Below are positions 8,747 through 20,863 of a DNA stretch of 64,000 nucleotides, one piece after another. Under the pieces are notes generated by a model, which did not search any database, was not told where the DNA came from, and saw only the letters and a program-made list of their open reading frames with translations. Origin of the DNA: Chromatiales bacterium (GTDB taxonomy: Bacteria > Pseudomonadota > Gammaproteobacteria > UBA6429 > Thiohalophilaceae); the NCBI GenBank assembly GCA_027032075.1, contig JALVOC010000118.1, positions 35,395 through 99,394 of the forward strand, given 5' to 3'. How positions within the stretch are numbered: the stretch's first letter is position 1; each line of letters starts with the position of its first letter. Position numbers and translations under genes: made by a program.

Positions 8747-10111
8747 TCACTTGCCAATACAAAAACTGGAGAAGATCCGCCCGAGCAGTTCATCGGAAGT
8801 CACCTTGCCGGTGATTTCACCCAGCGCCTGTTGCGCCAGACGCAACTCTTCCGCCAGCAATTCACCGGCATGGTGATCCTTTAATTGTTGCCACCCTGTT
8901 TCAACATGCCCAAGCGCCCGTTCGAGCGCCTCCAGATGGCGACGGCGTGCCATGAACAAACCCTCGGTGGTGCCCCGGTAACCCACCTGCGTCTTCAGAT
9001 GATCCCGCAACAGCTCAATCCCGCTTCCCACCTTGGCGGAAAGACGGATCACCGTACCGCTCTCATTCTCGATCACTTCGGCGGGTGCCCCGCTGAGATC
9101 AATCTTGTTGTGTATACGGGTGACGGGCAAGGTGGTGTGCAGCCGATCGAGGATGGCCTGATCCTCTTTGCTGAAGCCCTGGCGATCATCGATTACCAGT
9201 AACAGGCAATCGGCCTGACCGATCTCCCGCCAGGTGCGCCGCATGCCTTCCTGCTCCACCGCATCCTCGCTTTCACGCAGTCCGGCCGTATCGATGATGT
9301 GCAACGGCATGCCGTCGAGATTGATTTCCTCTTTCAGCACATCACGGGTGGTGCCGGGGATTTCCGTCACGATGGCGGTGTCCCGGCCGACGAGGGCATT
9401 GAGCAGGCTCGATTTTCCGCTGTTGGGTTGGCCGGCAAGCACAATATGCATCCCTTCGCGCAACAATTGTCCCTGGCGAGCGGTGGCGATCACCTGTTGC
9501 AACTCTGTTTGCAGATAACCAAGCTGCTGGCTGATCCGTTCATCGGCAAGAAAATCGATCTCCTCTTCGGGAAAATCGATCGCCGCCTCGACATAGATGC
9601 GCAGTTCGGTCAGTGCTTCCACGGTTGCGTTTATCCAGTCGGAAAACACCCCCTGCAGGGACTGCATCGCTGAACGTGCGGCCTGTTCCGATCCCGCTTC
9701 GATCAGATCGGCGATCGCCTCGGCCTGTGCCAGATCGATTTTGTCGTTGAGAAAGGCGCGTTCGGCGAATTCACCGGGCCGCGCTGGTCTGGCACCCAGC
9801 CGCAATGTCTGCTGCAGCAACAGATCCAGAATCACCGGTCCGCCATGCCCCTGCAGCTCGAGCACATCTTCACCGGTGAAAGAGTGGGGTCGTGGGAAAT
9901 AGAGCGCCAGCCCGGTATCCAGGATGGTGTTCTGATCGTCCCGGAAAGGAAGATATTCCGCCAGCCGCGGCGCCGGCACCTTGCCCAGGATGCCCCGGGC
10001 GATCTCGCCAGCCAGCGGGCCGGAAACACGGATGATGCCGACCCCGCCACGGCCGGGCGGGGTTGCGACGGCCGCAATGGTTTCGCTCTCCCTGGCGTCC
10101 GTGGACATCAC
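8747..10111 (-). CDS. mnmE: MnmE (TrmE), tRNA-modification GTPase
   Basis: A 454-residue GTPase that works with MnmG to modify U34 of tRNA. The N-terminal folate-binding domain begins [21 protein letters not shown]. The inserted G domain has G1 [17 protein letters not shown]3 DTAGLRE and G4 NKID. The protein ends in the conserved FCIGK, whose Cys is family-typical. A second ATG one codon downstream is also possible. It lies 16 bp downstream of yidC, as in many gammaproteobacteria. Confidence 0.98.
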   Translation of the reverse strand: MMSTDARESETIAAVATPPGRGGVGIIRVSGPLAGEIARGILGKVPAPRLAEYLPFRDDQNTILDTGLALYFPRPHSFTGEDVLELQGHGGPVILDLLLQQTLRLGARPARPGEFAERAFLNDKIDLAQAEAIADLIEAGSEQAARSAMQSLQGVFSDWINATVEALTELRIYVEAAIDFPEEEIDFLADERISQQLGYLQTELQQVIATARQGQLLREGMHIVLAGQPNSGKSSLLNALVGRDTAIVTEIPGTTRDVLKEEINLDGMPLHIIDTAGLRESEDAVEQEGMRRTWREIGQADCLLLVIDDRQGFSKEDQAILDRLHTTLPVTRIHNKIDLSGAPAEVIENESGTVIRLSAKVGSGIELLRDHLKTQVGYRGTTEGLFMARRRHLEALERALGHVETGWQQLKDHHAGELLAEELRLAQQALGEITGKVTSDELLGRIFSSFCIGK

Positions 10112-10127
10112 ATCCGCCTGGCCGGCA

Positions 10128-11801
10128 TCAGTCCGCTTTGACCACCACCCGGGTGATGTACCACTGCTGGATGATCGACAGGGTGTTGTTCACCACCCAG
10201 TAAAGCACCAGCCCGGCCGGGAAGAAGAGGAAGAAGAAGGTGAACACGATGGGCAGCGCCATCATCACCTTGGCCTGGATGGGATCCATCGGCGTCGGGT
10301 TGAGTTTCTGCTGCACCAGCATGGAAATACCCATGATCACCGGCAGCACGAAGTAGGGATCCTTGACCGAAAGATCGTTGATCCAGAGGATCCAGGGAGC
10401 CTGCCGCAACTCGACACTTTCCAGCAGCACCCAGTAGAGAGCGATAAACACCGGGATCTGCACCAGGATCGGCAGACAACCGCCGAGCGGATTGATCTTT
10501 TCCTTGCGGAACAACTCCATTTGCGCCTGATGCATTTTTTGCTTGTCATCCCCATAGCGCTCTTTCATGGCCTTGAGGCGGGGCGTCAGTTTGCGCATTT
10601 TTGCCATGGATTTGTAACTGGTCTCGGACAATTTGTAGAAAGCCAGTTTTATCAGTAACGTCAGCAGGATGATGGACCAACCCCAGTTGCCGACAATGGC
10701 GTGTATTTTTTCCAGCAACCAGTAGATCGGTTTGGCGATAATGGTCAGTACGCCATAGTCCACCGTCAGATCCAGCCCCGGGGCAATCTTTGCCAGCACA
10801 TGTTGCAGTTTCGGGCCGACATACAACTGGTTGCTTTCGACCTGTGTGGTTCCCGGTGCCACCTGTGCCTCTTCCGACGCCTTCATGCCAAGCAGAAAAC
10901 GATCATTCGGCAAAGTCCGAGTGTAATAGGTATAGGCCTTGTCTGCAGGCGGAATCCAGGCACCGAGGAAATAATGCTGGATCATCGCCGCCCAGCCGCC
11001 CTTGATGTTGCGTTTCAGATCCTCGTCCCGCATATCGCCAAATTTGATTTTCTGGTACTTGTCATCCGGACTCCAGATCACCCCACCGGTGTAGGTATAG
11101 GTGGAACCGATACCGCCCGAGCTTTTCACTTCCGAGCGCTGGAATTGTTGATAAAGGTTTCCGCGCCACGGTTTGTCAGCGGCATTTTTTATGATGTGAT
11201 CGATAACGATGAGGTGGCTGCTGCGGCTAAAGCGGTAGCGCTTGGTGAACTGCACGCCCTGTGGACTGGTCCAGTTCAGATCGACCACCACTTCATTCTC
11301 GCCATCCTGCAAGGTATAGCGGTTGCGGCTGGCCTGGTAAGTGGTTTTGTGGTTCGGCGCCACTACCAGGGTCCCGTCGTCACGCTGGATTTTGCTGGCA
11401 AAGCCCGACTGGGCGATGAACAGGTTCGCGGGCGTGTCATCGAACAAACGATAGGGTTCATCCGGTTTTTCCGTGCTGACCGGATAGGTCAACAAATCGA
11501 CCTGCCGCAAATCGCCTCCGTGCGTATCTATCACCGCACGGAGATAATCCGTTTCCACAATGACTTTCTGACCCTGTTGCAAGGCGGCTGAACTTCCCGG
11601 TATCGGCGCTGCCTTTGCGTCCGCCTGCCGGGGAATATCGGCACTCTCCGGGATGTCGGCCGTAGTGGCGGCCGGTTTTGTCGTTTGCGCTGTGGTGGCC
11701 GGTGGCGGGGGCGGCGGATTGAACTGTTTTTGCCAGGCGTCCCAAAGCAGGAACAACACCAAAGCCAGCGCAACGAAAAGGATCAGTCTTTGTGATTCCA
11801 T
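10128..11801 (-). CDS. yidC: YidC membrane protein insertase
   Basis: A 557-residue inner-membrane insertase, acting alone or with SecYEG. I use the ATG at 11801, which gives the standard [20 protein letters not shown] first membrane helix; an in-frame ATG at 11846 only adds a basic extension overlapping yidD. A large periplasmic P1 domain (about residues 45-340) precedes the conserved C-terminal helical core with the Arg-containing groove region and the segment [20 protein letters not shown]. The gene starts 4 bp after yidD, forming the rpmH-rnpA-yidD-yidC-mnmE cluster. Confidence 0.98.
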   Translation of the reverse strand: MESQRLILFVALALVLFLLWDAWQKQFNPPPPPPATTAQTTKPAATTADIPESADIPRQADAKAAPIPGSSAALQQGQKVIVETDYLRAVIDTHGGDLRQVDLLTYPVSTEKPDEPYRLFDDTPANLFIAQSGFASKIQRDDGTLVVAPNHKTTYQASRNRYTLQDGENEVVVDLNWTSPQGVQFTKRYRFSRSSHLIVIDHIIKNAADKPWRGNLYQQFQRSEVKSSGGIGSTYTYTGGVIWSPDDKYQKIKFGDMRDEDLKRNIKGGWAAMIQHYFLGAWIPPADKAYTYYTRTLPNDRFLLGMKASEEAQVAPGTTQVESNQLYVGPKLQHVLAKIAPGLDLTVDYGVLTIIAKPIYWLLEKIHAIVGNWGWSIILLTLLIKLAFYKLSETSYKSMAKMRKLTPRLKAMKERYGDDKQKMHQAQMELFRKEKINPLGGCLPILVQIPVFIALYWVLLESVELRQAPWILWINDLSVKDPYFVLPVIMGISMLVQQKLNPTPMDPIQAKVMMALPIVFTFFFLFFPAGLVLYWVVNNTLSIIQQWYITRVVVKAD

Positions 11802-11805
11802 AATT

Positions 11806-12027
11806 CTAGTCTTTTTTCTCCGGGACGGGATCGATTCCCCCTTCATGCCAGGGGTGACAACAGCTCACTCGACGCACCGACAGCCAGCCCCCTTTGAAGA
11901 GGCCAAAGCGGCCAATGGCCGTCTGGGCGTATTCTGAACAACTGGGGTAAAAACGACAGTTATTGCCCAGAAAAGGGCTTAAAATGTAGCGATATGCGCC
12001 GATCAGGAAGATAAGGAGTTTTCGCAT
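11806..12027 (-). CDS. yidD: YidD, membrane protein insertion efficiency factor
   Basis: A 73-residue protein MRKLLIFLIGAYRYILSPFL followed by NCRFYPSCSEYAQTAIGRFG. The Cys-rich motif (CRFYPSCS...CCHPWHEGG) is diagnostic of YidD, which assists YidC-dependent insertion at the inner membrane. I chose the ATG at 12027, preceded by a GAAG-type ribosome site inside rnpA. An in-frame ATG at 12048 is possible but lengthens the overlap. The gene overlaps the end of rnpA by 25 bases, suggesting coupled translation. Confidence 0.95.
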   Translation of the reverse strand: MRKLLIFLIGAYRYILSPFLGNNCRFYPSCSEYAQTAIGRFGLFKGGWLSVRRVSCCHPWHEGGIDPVPEKKD

Positions 12028-12383
12028 TTTTTCTTCAACTGCTCCCATTGCCGTTTGAGCACCGCCATCAGCTCCGCATTGTTCAACCGGGCCGCATCGG
12101 CACGTACCAACACCACGATATCCAGTCCGCTAAGCTGTTGCTGGTGCTGCCGGAAACTCTCTCGTATCAGGCGCTTTATTCTGTTTCTGGAAACCGCCTT
12201 TTTTACCTCTCTCTTGGGAACAGCAAGACCCAGCCGTGCATGGGTCAGTCCGTTGGGCCGGGCCAGTACGCTGAGGGAGGGGGCGCCAGATCGGATGGGC
12301 CTGGCAAAAACGTACTTGAATTCCGACGCTTTTAAAAGTCTTTGCTGTCGGGAAAAACGACCGGTGGGTTTGTCAGGCAGCAA
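12003..12383 (-). CDS. rnpA: RnpA, protein subunit of ribonuclease P
   Basis: A 126-residue basic protein that, with the RnpB RNA, trims tRNA 5' leaders. Visible: FSRQQRLLKASEFKYVFARP and the RNR signature AVSRNRIKRLIRESFRQHQ. The best start is a TTG at 12383, only 3 bases after the rpmH stop; there is no ATG in the right place, and weak starts are common in rnpA. The 3' end overlaps yidD. Tight spacing implies one transcript from rpmH. Confidence 0.96.
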   Translation of the reverse strand: MLPDKPTGRFSRQQRLLKASEFKYVFARPIRSGAPSLSVLARPNGLTHARLGLAVPKREVKKAVSRNRIKRLIRESFRQHQQQLSGLDIVVLVRADAARLNNAELMAVLKRQWEQLKKKCENSLSS

Positions 12384-12386
12384 ACC

Positions 12387-12521
12387 TTACGCACTGAGAC
12401 TTTTGCGTCCTTTGGCACGACGGGCATTGATAATCGCACGTCCTGCTCGGGTGCTCATCCGCGCACGGAACCCGTGCCTGCGTTTGCGTTTCAGATTACT
12501 GGGCTGGAACGTTCTTTTCAT
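12387..12521 (-). CDS. rpmH: Ribosomal protein L34 (bL34)
   Basis: A 44-residue protein beginning [20 protein letters not shown] and ending AKGRKSLSA. It matches L34 in length and sequence almost throughout. ATG at 12521, TAA at 12387-12389. It is the first gene of the minus-strand cluster and points away from dnaA, the classic rpmH-dnaA divergence next to the origin. Confidence 0.98.
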   Translation of the reverse strand: MKRTFQPSNLKRKRRHGFRARMSTRAGRAIINARRAKGRKSLSA

Positions 12522-12781
12522 GGCTCAAACCGTTGTTTCGATTAATTTTTTACCGGCCAATTTCAACCGGCACACAATACAGAAAAAGGGCCGCAACAAT
12601 ACTGCCGAACGGCCCGGGTGTCAACCGCACACGGCCGCTTCCTTGGGAATTGGGGTATTTTAATTACCACAAACCTGTGGATAACTTTGACACAGCAGTA
12701 TAAACTGACGTCTCTTCCGGGAGCCCGCCCGGGGATCAAAAAACACCATAAATACTTAATGTCTTCCATGGGGACGGATGC
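12522..12781. promoter_or_regulatory. rpmH-dnaA divergent intergenic region with a consensus DnaA box
   Basis: 260 bp containing the promoters of rpmH (minus) and dnaA (plus). A perfect DnaA box, TGTGGATAA, is at 12676-12684 inside a small palindrome (CCACAAACCTGTGG). It is probably part of dnaA autoregulation or of a bipartite origin. The rest shows no gene. Confidence 0.75.
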
Positions 12782-14104
12782 GTGTCGACACTGTGGGATC
12801 AATGTTTGAATCGTCTTGAGAATGAGCTGTCGCCTCAGCAGTTCAATACCTGGATCCGGCCGTTGCATGCCGTCCAGAATACAGACGGTCTGCAACTTCT
12901 GGCACCCAACCAGTTTGTGCTTGACTGGGTAAAGGAAAATCACCTGGAAAAAATCCACGAGATTGCAAAAGAACTCGGTGATGCGACCCTCGATGTCACT
13001 CTGGAAATCGGCAGCAATACCCCTGCCGGATCTTCGGTTGCAAACAAAAAAGGCGCCAGCAACGCCCCCCGCACAAAGCGTCACAACGATAACCTGAATC
13101 CCAACTTCACCTTCGACAGTTTTGTGGAGGGGAAATCCAATCAGCTCAGCCGCGCCGCCTCCATGCAGGTGGCGGAAAATCCCGGCAAAGCCTACAACCC
13201 GTTATTGATCTATGGCGGTGTGGGACTCGGGAAAACCCATCTGATGCACGCCGTCGGCAATATGATCCAGAAACACCATCCGGATGCGAGGGTAGTCTAT
13301 CTCCACTCCGAACGTTTTGTCGCAGATATGGTAAAAGCGCTGCAGCACAACACCATCAACCAGTTCAAGCGTTTCTACCGTAATGTCGACGCCCTGTTGA
13401 TCGACGATATCCAGTTCTTCGCCCGCAAGGAACGTTCCCAGGAGGAGTTTTTCCATACTTTCAACGCCTTACTGGAAGGGCAACAACAGGTCATCATGAC
13501 CTGCGATCGTTATCCCAAGGAGGTCGACGGCCTGGAAGAACGGCTGAAATCCCGTTTCGGCTGGGGGCTGCCTGTGGCCATTGAACCCCCGGAACTGGAA
13601 ACCCGGGTCGCGATCCTGATGAAAAAGGCGCAACTCTCTGGCGTGAACCTGCCCAATGAGGTGGCTTTTTTCATTGCCAAGCGGATCCGCTCGAACATTC
13701 GTGAGCTGGAGGGCGCTTTACGACGGGTGATCGCAAATTCCGAGTTCACCGGACACCCGATCACCATGGATTTCGCCAAGGACGCCCTGCGCGATCTCAT
13801 CGCCATCCAGGACAAACTGGTCACCATCGAAAACATTCAGAAAATGGTGGCGGAATATTACAAGATCCGTGTTGCCGATCTGCTGTCGAAGCGCCGCAAC
13901 CGCTCCATCACCCGCCCGCGCCAGCTTGCGATGTCGCTGTGCAAGGAGCTGACCAATCACAGCCTGCCGGAGATTGGGGATGCGTTCGGCGGACGCGATC
14001 ACACCACGGTGTTACACGCCTGCCGAAAAGTGGTTGAATTATGCGAAGCCGACCGGCGCATGGCAGAAGACCATGCAAATCTGTTGAGAACGCTGAGTAC
14101 ATAA
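12782..14104 (+). CDS. dnaA: DnaA, chromosomal replication initiator
   Basis: A 440-residue AAA+ protein that binds DnaA boxes and opens the origin. Start is GTG at 12782 ([20 protein letters not shown]). The N-terminal domain I is followed by a short linker, then the ATPase domain with Walker [17 protein letters not shown] (about residues 142-157) and Walker [12 protein letters not shown]. The C-terminal DNA-binding signature is [15 protein letters not shown]. Domain II is short, which accounts for a length slightly under the 467 residues of E. coli. First gene of the dnaA-dnaN-recF-gyrB series. Confidence 0.99.
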   Translation: MSTLWDQCLNRLENELSPQQFNTWIRPLHAVQNTDGLQLLAPNQFVLDWVKENHLEKIHEIAKELGDATLDVTLEIGSNTPAGSSVANKKGASNAPRTKRHNDNLNPNFTFDSFVEGKSNQLSRAASMQVAENPGKAYNPLLIYGGVGLGKTHLMHAVGNMIQKHHPDARVVYLHSERFVADMVKALQHNTINQFKRFYRNVDALLIDDIQFFARKERSQEEFFHTFNALLEGQQQVIMTCDRYPKEVDGLEERLKSRFGWGLPVAIEPPELETRVAILMKKAQLSGVNLPNEVAFFIAKRIRSNIRELEGALRRVIANSEFTGHPITMDFAKDALRDLIAIQDKLVTIENIQKMVAEYYKIRVADLLSKRRNRSITRPRQLAMSLCKELTNHSLPEIGDAFGGRDHTTVLHACRKVVELCEADRRMAEDHANLLRTLST

Positions 14105-14343
14105 ACATGGGGACGAGCTGTGGATAATCTGTTGATGATTATCACCATGATCACAAAAGGCTATTTATGCACATACTGTCCACAGCTTTTACAGGATTGT
14201 CAGAACACCTGCCAACAGCTTATGATATGAATTAACTTGTTGTAATAAATAAAAAAATTCCTGTTATCCACTGATTTTTGCGTGACATATAACAGTCATA
14301 ATCAAGTTTATTTAATATATTTTATTAATAACCAGGGATCACC
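14105..14343. other. Probable replication origin (oriC) in the dnaA-dnaN gap
   Basis: 239 bp with a perfect DnaA box TGTGGATAA at 14119-14127, a one-mismatch box TTATCCACT at 14264-14272, a weaker CTGTCCACA near 14188, and AT-rich tracts at about 14231-14260 and 14305-14333 that could be unwinding elements. A GATC lies in the gap near 14150. Gene orientation flips around this region. Origin position is inferred from this architecture; the rpmH-dnaA gap is an alternative or second half. Confidence 0.7.
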
Positions 14344-15444
14344 ATGAAACTCATAATTTCTCGAGAAACCCTTCTCAAACCACTTCAGATTGCCAGCAGT
14401 GTGGTGGAACGACGCCAGACACTACCGGTACTATCCAATGTTCTGCTGAAAGCGAACAATCAGCATCTCACCCTCATCGGTACGGATCTCGAAGTGGAAA
14501 TCGTGACACAGATCCCCCTGGAGGAGAGTGTGGAAGGCGAAATCACCCTTCCCGCACGCAAATTTCTCGACATTTGTCGCGCCTTGCCGGACAACGCAAA
14601 CCTGAATATCGAAACGGACGGGGAAAAGGCCATGATCCGCTCCGGACGCAGCCGTTTTTCTTTGGCCACCCTGCCTGCGTCAGAGTTTCCGAACATCGAA
14701 CCGATGACTTCACCCTACGAGTTTTCCATCAGCCAGAAGGTGCTGAAATCCCTGATCGATCAAACCCAGTTTTCCATGGCTCAGCAGGACGTGCGTTACT
14801 ACCTCAACGGTCTGATGCTGGAACTTTCCCCCAACGAGCTCTGTGCGGTTGCTACAGACGGTCATCGCCTGGCGCTTTGTAAAGCGGAGGCAGACCTGCA
14901 AATCGATGAAACACGGCAATTTATCGTCCCGCGCAAGGGGGTGACGGAACTGGTGAGACTCCTCGAGGAGAGTGACACCCCGGCCAGGATCCAGGTCGGC
15001 GAAAACCATATCAGGGTGGATTTGCCGGACATCAGCTTTACCTCCAAGCTGATCGATGGCAAGTTCCCGGACTACAACCAGGTCATTCCTGCCAATCCCA
15101 CCAAAATCGTCAGCTGTGATCGCGAGGCGCTTTATCAGGCGTTTGCGCGTGCCTCGGTGTTGTCCAATGAAAAATACCGCGGCATGCGACTGGAACTGAG
15201 TCCGAACCAACTCAAAGCCACCGTACACAATCCGGAACAGGAGGAGGCGGAAGAGGAACTGGAAGTTCAATATTCGGGTGAAGAATTCGAAATCGGTTTC
15301 AATGTTTCCTATTTCATCGATGCACTGGCGGCAATCAAGGCGGATCAGGTTCAGGTCAATTTCACAGATGCCAACCAGAGCTGCTTGATCCACGGGCTTG
15401 GAGATGATTCCTGTAAATATGTCATCATGCCGATGCGGCTTTGA
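14344..15444 (+). CDS. dnaN: DnaN, DNA polymerase III beta sliding clamp
   Basis: A 366-residue protein, the family's standard length, starting MKLIISRETLLKPLQIASSV with a good upstream AGGGATCACC leader. The three repeated clamp domains are recognisable, with FSMAQQDVRYYLNGLMLEL, VATDGHRLALCKAE and the C-terminal CKYVIMPMRL that ends nearly all beta clamps. It forms the dimeric ring that tethers polymerase and many repair proteins. recF starts 9 bp downstream. Confidence 0.99.
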   Translation: MKLIISRETLLKPLQIASSVVERRQTLPVLSNVLLKANNQHLTLIGTDLEVEIVTQIPLEESVEGEITLPARKFLDICRALPDNANLNIETDGEKAMIRSGRSRFSLATLPASEFPNIEPMTSPYEFSISQKVLKSLIDQTQFSMAQQDVRYYLNGLMLELSPNELCAVATDGHRLALCKAEADLQIDETRQFIVPRKGVTELVRLLEESDTPARIQVGENHIRVDLPDISFTSKLIDGKFPDYNQVIPANPTKIVSCDREALYQAFARASVLSNEKYRGMRLELSPNQLKATVHNPEQEEAEEELEVQYSGEEFEIGFNVSYFIDALAAIKADQVQVNFTDANQSCLIHGLGDDSCKYVIMPMRL

Positions 15445-15453
15445 ATCTGACAC

Positions 15454-16533
15454 ATGTACCTGACCCAGCTCGCTATCCGCCGGGTCCGGAACCTGCAAGA
15501 GGTGACCATCCAGCCGGTCGCCGGCCTGAATCTCATTTATGGTGCCAACGCCAGCGGTAAAACCAGCCTGCTGGAGGCCATTCACCTGCTTTCCCATGCG
15601 CGCTCGTTCCGCAGCGCAGACATTCGTACCGTGATCCAGCATAATTCAGAAACCTTGCAGGTGACCGGACAGGTGGAGGCGCAGCCTGTTGGGCAAAAAG
15701 CCAGTCTGGGGATAGAAAAGGGAAAGAATCTCACCAGGGTCAGGATCAATCAACAAACGGTGCACCAGACGTCCAAACTCGCCGCCTTTTTGCCGGTTCA
15801 AACCATCACCCCTGAAGTCCACCAGATCCTTGAACAGGGACCTTCACAGAGACGAAAATTTCTCGACTGGGGACTGTTTCACGTGGAACACACGTTTCAT
15901 CCACTCTGGCAACAGTACAACCGGATATTGAAACAGCGAAATGCGGCGATCCGTGCGGATGATGGCCGTGCAGCGATACAACTGTGGGATGAACACCTTG
16001 CGAAATCTGGTGTCAAACTCACCCGGTACCGCCAGGATTATGTTTCCGCCTTGCTTCCCTATACCCGGGACTATGTCCAAAAGCTCTTGCAGCTTGAAAT
16101 CGAGCTGATCTATTCCCCCGGATGGAATCAGGACAAGACTTTGAAAGAAGCGCTGAAGGAGGGGATACAGTCGGATATGAAACAGGGATTCAGCCGTCTT
16201 GGCCCGCACCGGGCAGAATTGCGAATCCTTTCAAACGGCATCCCGGCGAAAGATCAATTTTCCCGTGGTCAGCAAAAGCTTCTGGTGTGTGCACTCCGGC
16301 TGGCGCAAATTGCCCATCTGCAGGAGAGTGCGGGGCAGGCAAGTGTCGTACTGGTGGATGATCTGGCGGCGGAACTGGATAAAGAGCGGAGAGCGCGCCT
16401 GTTGTCGCTTCTGAAAGAGACCGGCGCGCAAATTTTCGTAACGGTTACTGAACCTGAAATGATCGAGCACAAGATCTGGCCCGTGTCGAAATTGTTTCAC
16501 GTGAAACACGGGAAAGTGTGCGAAGTGATATAA
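15454..16533 (+). CDS. recF: RecF, recombination mediator ATPase
   Basis: A 359-residue SMC-like ATPase that helps load RecA at single-strand gaps with RecO and RecR. Walker A is GANASGKTSLLEAIH (about residues 30-44), the ABC-type signature FSRGQQKLLVCALRLAQ (about 268-285) and Walker B VVLVDDLAAELDKERR. Start at the ATG 9 bp after dnaN, so translation is probably coupled. Standard length and position in the origin cluster. Confidence 0.98.
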   Translation: MYLTQLAIRRVRNLQEVTIQPVAGLNLIYGANASGKTSLLEAIHLLSHARSFRSADIRTVIQHNSETLQVTGQVEAQPVGQKASLGIEKGKNLTRVRINQQTVHQTSKLAAFLPVQTITPEVHQILEQGPSQRRKFLDWGLFHVEHTFHPLWQQYNRILKQRNAAIRADDGRAAIQLWDEHLAKSGVKLTRYRQDYVSALLPYTRDYVQKLLQLEIELIYSPGWNQDKTLKEALKEGIQSDMKQGFSRLGPHRAELRILSNGIPAKDQFSRGQQKLLVCALRLAQIAHLQESAGQASVVLVDDLAAELDKERRARLLSLLKETGAQIFVTVTEPEMIEHKIWPVSKLFHVKHGKVCEVI

Positions 16534-18978
<2,445 letters not shown>

Positions 18979-18980
18979 CA

Positions 18981-19010
18981 AAAACGGGACGCATGTCCCG
19001 TTTTTTTTGT
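18981..19010 (+). terminator. Rho-independent terminator of gyrB
   Basis: The stem ACGGGAC / GTCCCGT with loop GCAT is followed by a run of eight T, two bases after the gyrB stop codon. This ends the dnaA-dnaN-recF-gyrB transcription unit. Confidence 0.93.
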
Positions 19011-19153
19011 CCCCGCCGACATTGCTGCTTGAAACCGGCGGGGACGGGTTTACCTCTAAGCGTGGGGAAACTGTCGCCCGATGAAGGATGCGCCCGCGCA
19101 GCGACACGCCGCCTTTCGAAAATGAAGAGCCGCTTTATCCAATAGAGGACAAA

Positions 19154-19738
19154 ATGAAATCCAGCCGATACCTCGTTGTGGCTTTTATGTGTTTCTACAG
19201 CCTTGCGGGTCATGCCGGGGAAAATATTCTGGTGCCGATGGTCGGGATGGTTGACTGGAGCAGCACGCAGGGCCATCGCGTGCGGGGTAGCGATATCAGT
19301 TTTTCCAGTGGCAGTGAGGGGAGCGCGGGATTCAAATATCTTTATTTGTTTGATTTTGGTCTGGCGGTTGGCGGCAACCTCTTTACCTATACCAAAGAGG
19401 TGAGGGAGAAAAATCTTGCCGAGGATTCGGTATTTATCCACAACCATGTACTTCTCAGTTATTTTTTTAATCAAAAGGGAGACTTGAAACCCTATGTGGG
19501 AGTGGGCACCGGTTATGTCTTCAACCGTTTCAGGAACGGCACGCTGGATCTGGAGAGCTCGCTGGGGAATTCCAGCGAATTGAATCTTGGTTTCCTGTGG
19601 TCTTTCAGCCGGCGCGTGGGGTTACAGCTGGAATACAAATATGTGAACTTCAATTTGAAAAAAGAGATTGATAATTACGGCACAAAAATCAAAAGTAATG
19701 CACATACGTTGTTTTTAGGTGTGTCTGTTCATATTTAG
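19154..19738 (+). CDS. Outer-membrane beta-barrel protein
   Basis: A 194-residue protein from the ATG at 19154, preceded by AGAGGAC. The frame extends to 19088, but only this start gives the signal peptide MKSSRYLVVAFMCFYSLAGHA. The mature part alternates hydrophobic and polar residues in predicted strands (YLFDFGLAVGGNLFTY, LKPYVGVGTGYVFNRF, RVGLQLEYKYVNFNL, NAHTLFLGVSVHI) and ends with a hydrophobic terminal strand, as in 8-stranded OmpW/OmpX-like porins. Substrate unknown. The next gene starts 10 bp downstream. Confidence 0.8.
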   Translation: MKSSRYLVVAFMCFYSLAGHAGENILVPMVGMVDWSSTQGHRVRGSDISFSSGSEGSAGFKYLYLFDFGLAVGGNLFTYTKEVREKNLAEDSVFIHNHVLLSYFFNQKGDLKPYVGVGTGYVFNRFRNGTLDLESSLGNSSELNLGFLWSFSRRVGLQLEYKYVNFNLKKEIDNYGTKIKSNAHTLFLGVSVHI

Positions 19739-19748
19739 CGGATTTTTT

Positions 19749-20009
19749 ATGCCAGCAAACAAGGCGTTACAGGCAATCCCGGGTGTAGGCAAGAGTCTTG
19801 CCCGGGATTTGTCGGATTTGGGCTACCAGAGCGTGCATGATCTGCGGGGCCAAAATCCGGAAAAAATGTATCGTGCACTTTGCCAGCTGCGGGGCGAGCA
19901 CATCGACCGCTGTGTCTTGTATGTGTTTCGCTGTGCGGTCTATTTTGCCAGCCACACAGATCATGATCCGGAGCGGTTGAAATGGTGGAACTGGAAGGAC
20001 CGCAAATAA
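19749..20009 (+). CDS. Cdd1-type helix-hairpin-helix protein
   Basis: An 86-residue protein from the ATG at 19749. It has a helix-hairpin-helix motif IPGVGKSLARDLSDLGYQSV at residues ~10-30 and the C-terminal block LRGEHIDRCVLYVFRCAVYF, ending HDPERLKWWNWKD. This full-length pattern fits the 'pathogenicity locus' Cdd1 family (PF11731), small probable DNA-binding proteins with no known role; the name does not imply virulence. It follows the porin gene by 10 bp and may be co-transcribed. Confidence 0.9.
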   Translation: MPANKALQAIPGVGKSLARDLSDLGYQSVHDLRGQNPEKMYRALCQLRGEHIDRCVLYVFRCAVYFASHTDHDPERLKWWNWKDRK

Positions 20010-20018
20010 AAAATAAAT

Positions 20019-20125
20019 TCAGCTGTTTTTGTTTTGATTAAACTGTGGACTTAACAGTCGTTTCAGAGATTCGATGTAGGTTTCGAATGCCTGCCGGCCG
20101 TTATCGGTAAGACGTTAGAAGCGTG
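20019..20125 (-). pseudogene. Remnant of a winged-helix transcriptional regulator, C-terminal tail only
   Basis: The minus strand reads TRF-stop-RLTDNGRQAFETYIESLKRLLSPQ before a stop at 20019-20021. The segment RLTDNGRQAFETYIESLKRL looks like the C-terminal end of MarR/PadR-like winged-helix proteins (PF13601 type), in which a Tyr usually sits where this copy has a TAA. Everything upstream is gone; plsC ends 10 bp further on. I infer a decayed regulator gene. A chance reading frame is the alternative. Confidence 0.5.
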
Positions 20126-20134
20126 TGGCTGATT

Positions 20135-20860
20135 TTATTCCTTGGCCGCTTCCCCGCTGATGCGTTCCATGGTGGATTCAATCCAGTTTCGTGCCTCCTC
20201 CAGGATCTCTTCCGGTTTGCGGTTCTTGCTGGGGATGGGTGGGCCGATGACAACCTGGATCACGCCCGGCTTTTTCAGAAACTGGCCCTTTGGCCAGAAT
20301 TCACCGGCATTGTGGGCAACGGGGGTGACCGGGTAACCGCTTTCGGCGGCAAGGATGGCGCCACCAAGTTTGTAACGGACTTTTTTACCCGGCGGGACGC
20401 GGGTGCCTTCCGGAAAAATCACCACCCAGATCCCTTTTTGCAAACGGTCAATGCCCTGCCGCACGATTTGCCTGATGGCCTGCTGTCCGGCGTTGCGATC
20501 GATGGCGATTGGCTTGATGATGGCGAGTCCCCAACCAAAAAAGGGGATCCAGAGTAACTCCCGCTTGATGACGAAAGTCTGGGCGGGGAATATCTGCTGC
20601 AAGGCCAGGGTTTCCCAGGTGGACTGATGCTTGCAAAAGATGATGCCGTTGGTTTCGGGTATGTTTTCCGTGCCCTCGATGCGGTAATCCAGGCCGCAAA
20701 GCACCTTGAGCATCCAGACGTGCAATACCCCGTAGCTGTGAATAATGGTGTAACGGTATTTCTGCGGCAGTGCCAACATAAACAGGGAGAGGATCGCGAT
20801 CACGATAGTGGCGATGATCATGAAGAGACTGAATAAAAACGAGCGCAGGTATTGCAGCAT
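20135..20860 (-). CDS. plsC: PlsC, 1-acyl-sn-glycerol-3-phosphate acyltransferase
   Basis: A 241-residue inner-membrane enzyme that acylates lysophosphatidic acid to phosphatidic acid. An N-terminal hydrophobic segment (LFSLFMIIATIVIAILSLFM) anchors it. The acyltransferase motif is KHQSTWET, an HX4E variant of the usual HX4D that I know from other proteobacterial PlsC proteins. The substrate-binding motif is IFPEGTRVPPG. gmhB ends 4 bp upstream of its start, so the two form an operon, as commonly seen next to glyQS. Confidence 0.94.
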   Translation of the reverse strand: MLQYLRSFLFSLFMIIATIVIAILSLFMLALPQKYRYTIIHSYGVLHVWMLKVLCGLDYRIEGTENIPETNGIIFCKHQSTWETLALQQIFPAQTFVIKRELLWIPFFGWGLAIIKPIAIDRNAGQQAIRQIVRQGIDRLQKGIWVVIFPEGTRVPPGKKVRYKLGGAILAAESGYPVTPVAHNAGEFWPKGQFLKKPGVIQVVIGPPIPSKNRKPEEILEEARNWIESTMERISGEAAKE

Positions 20861-20863
20861 GCC

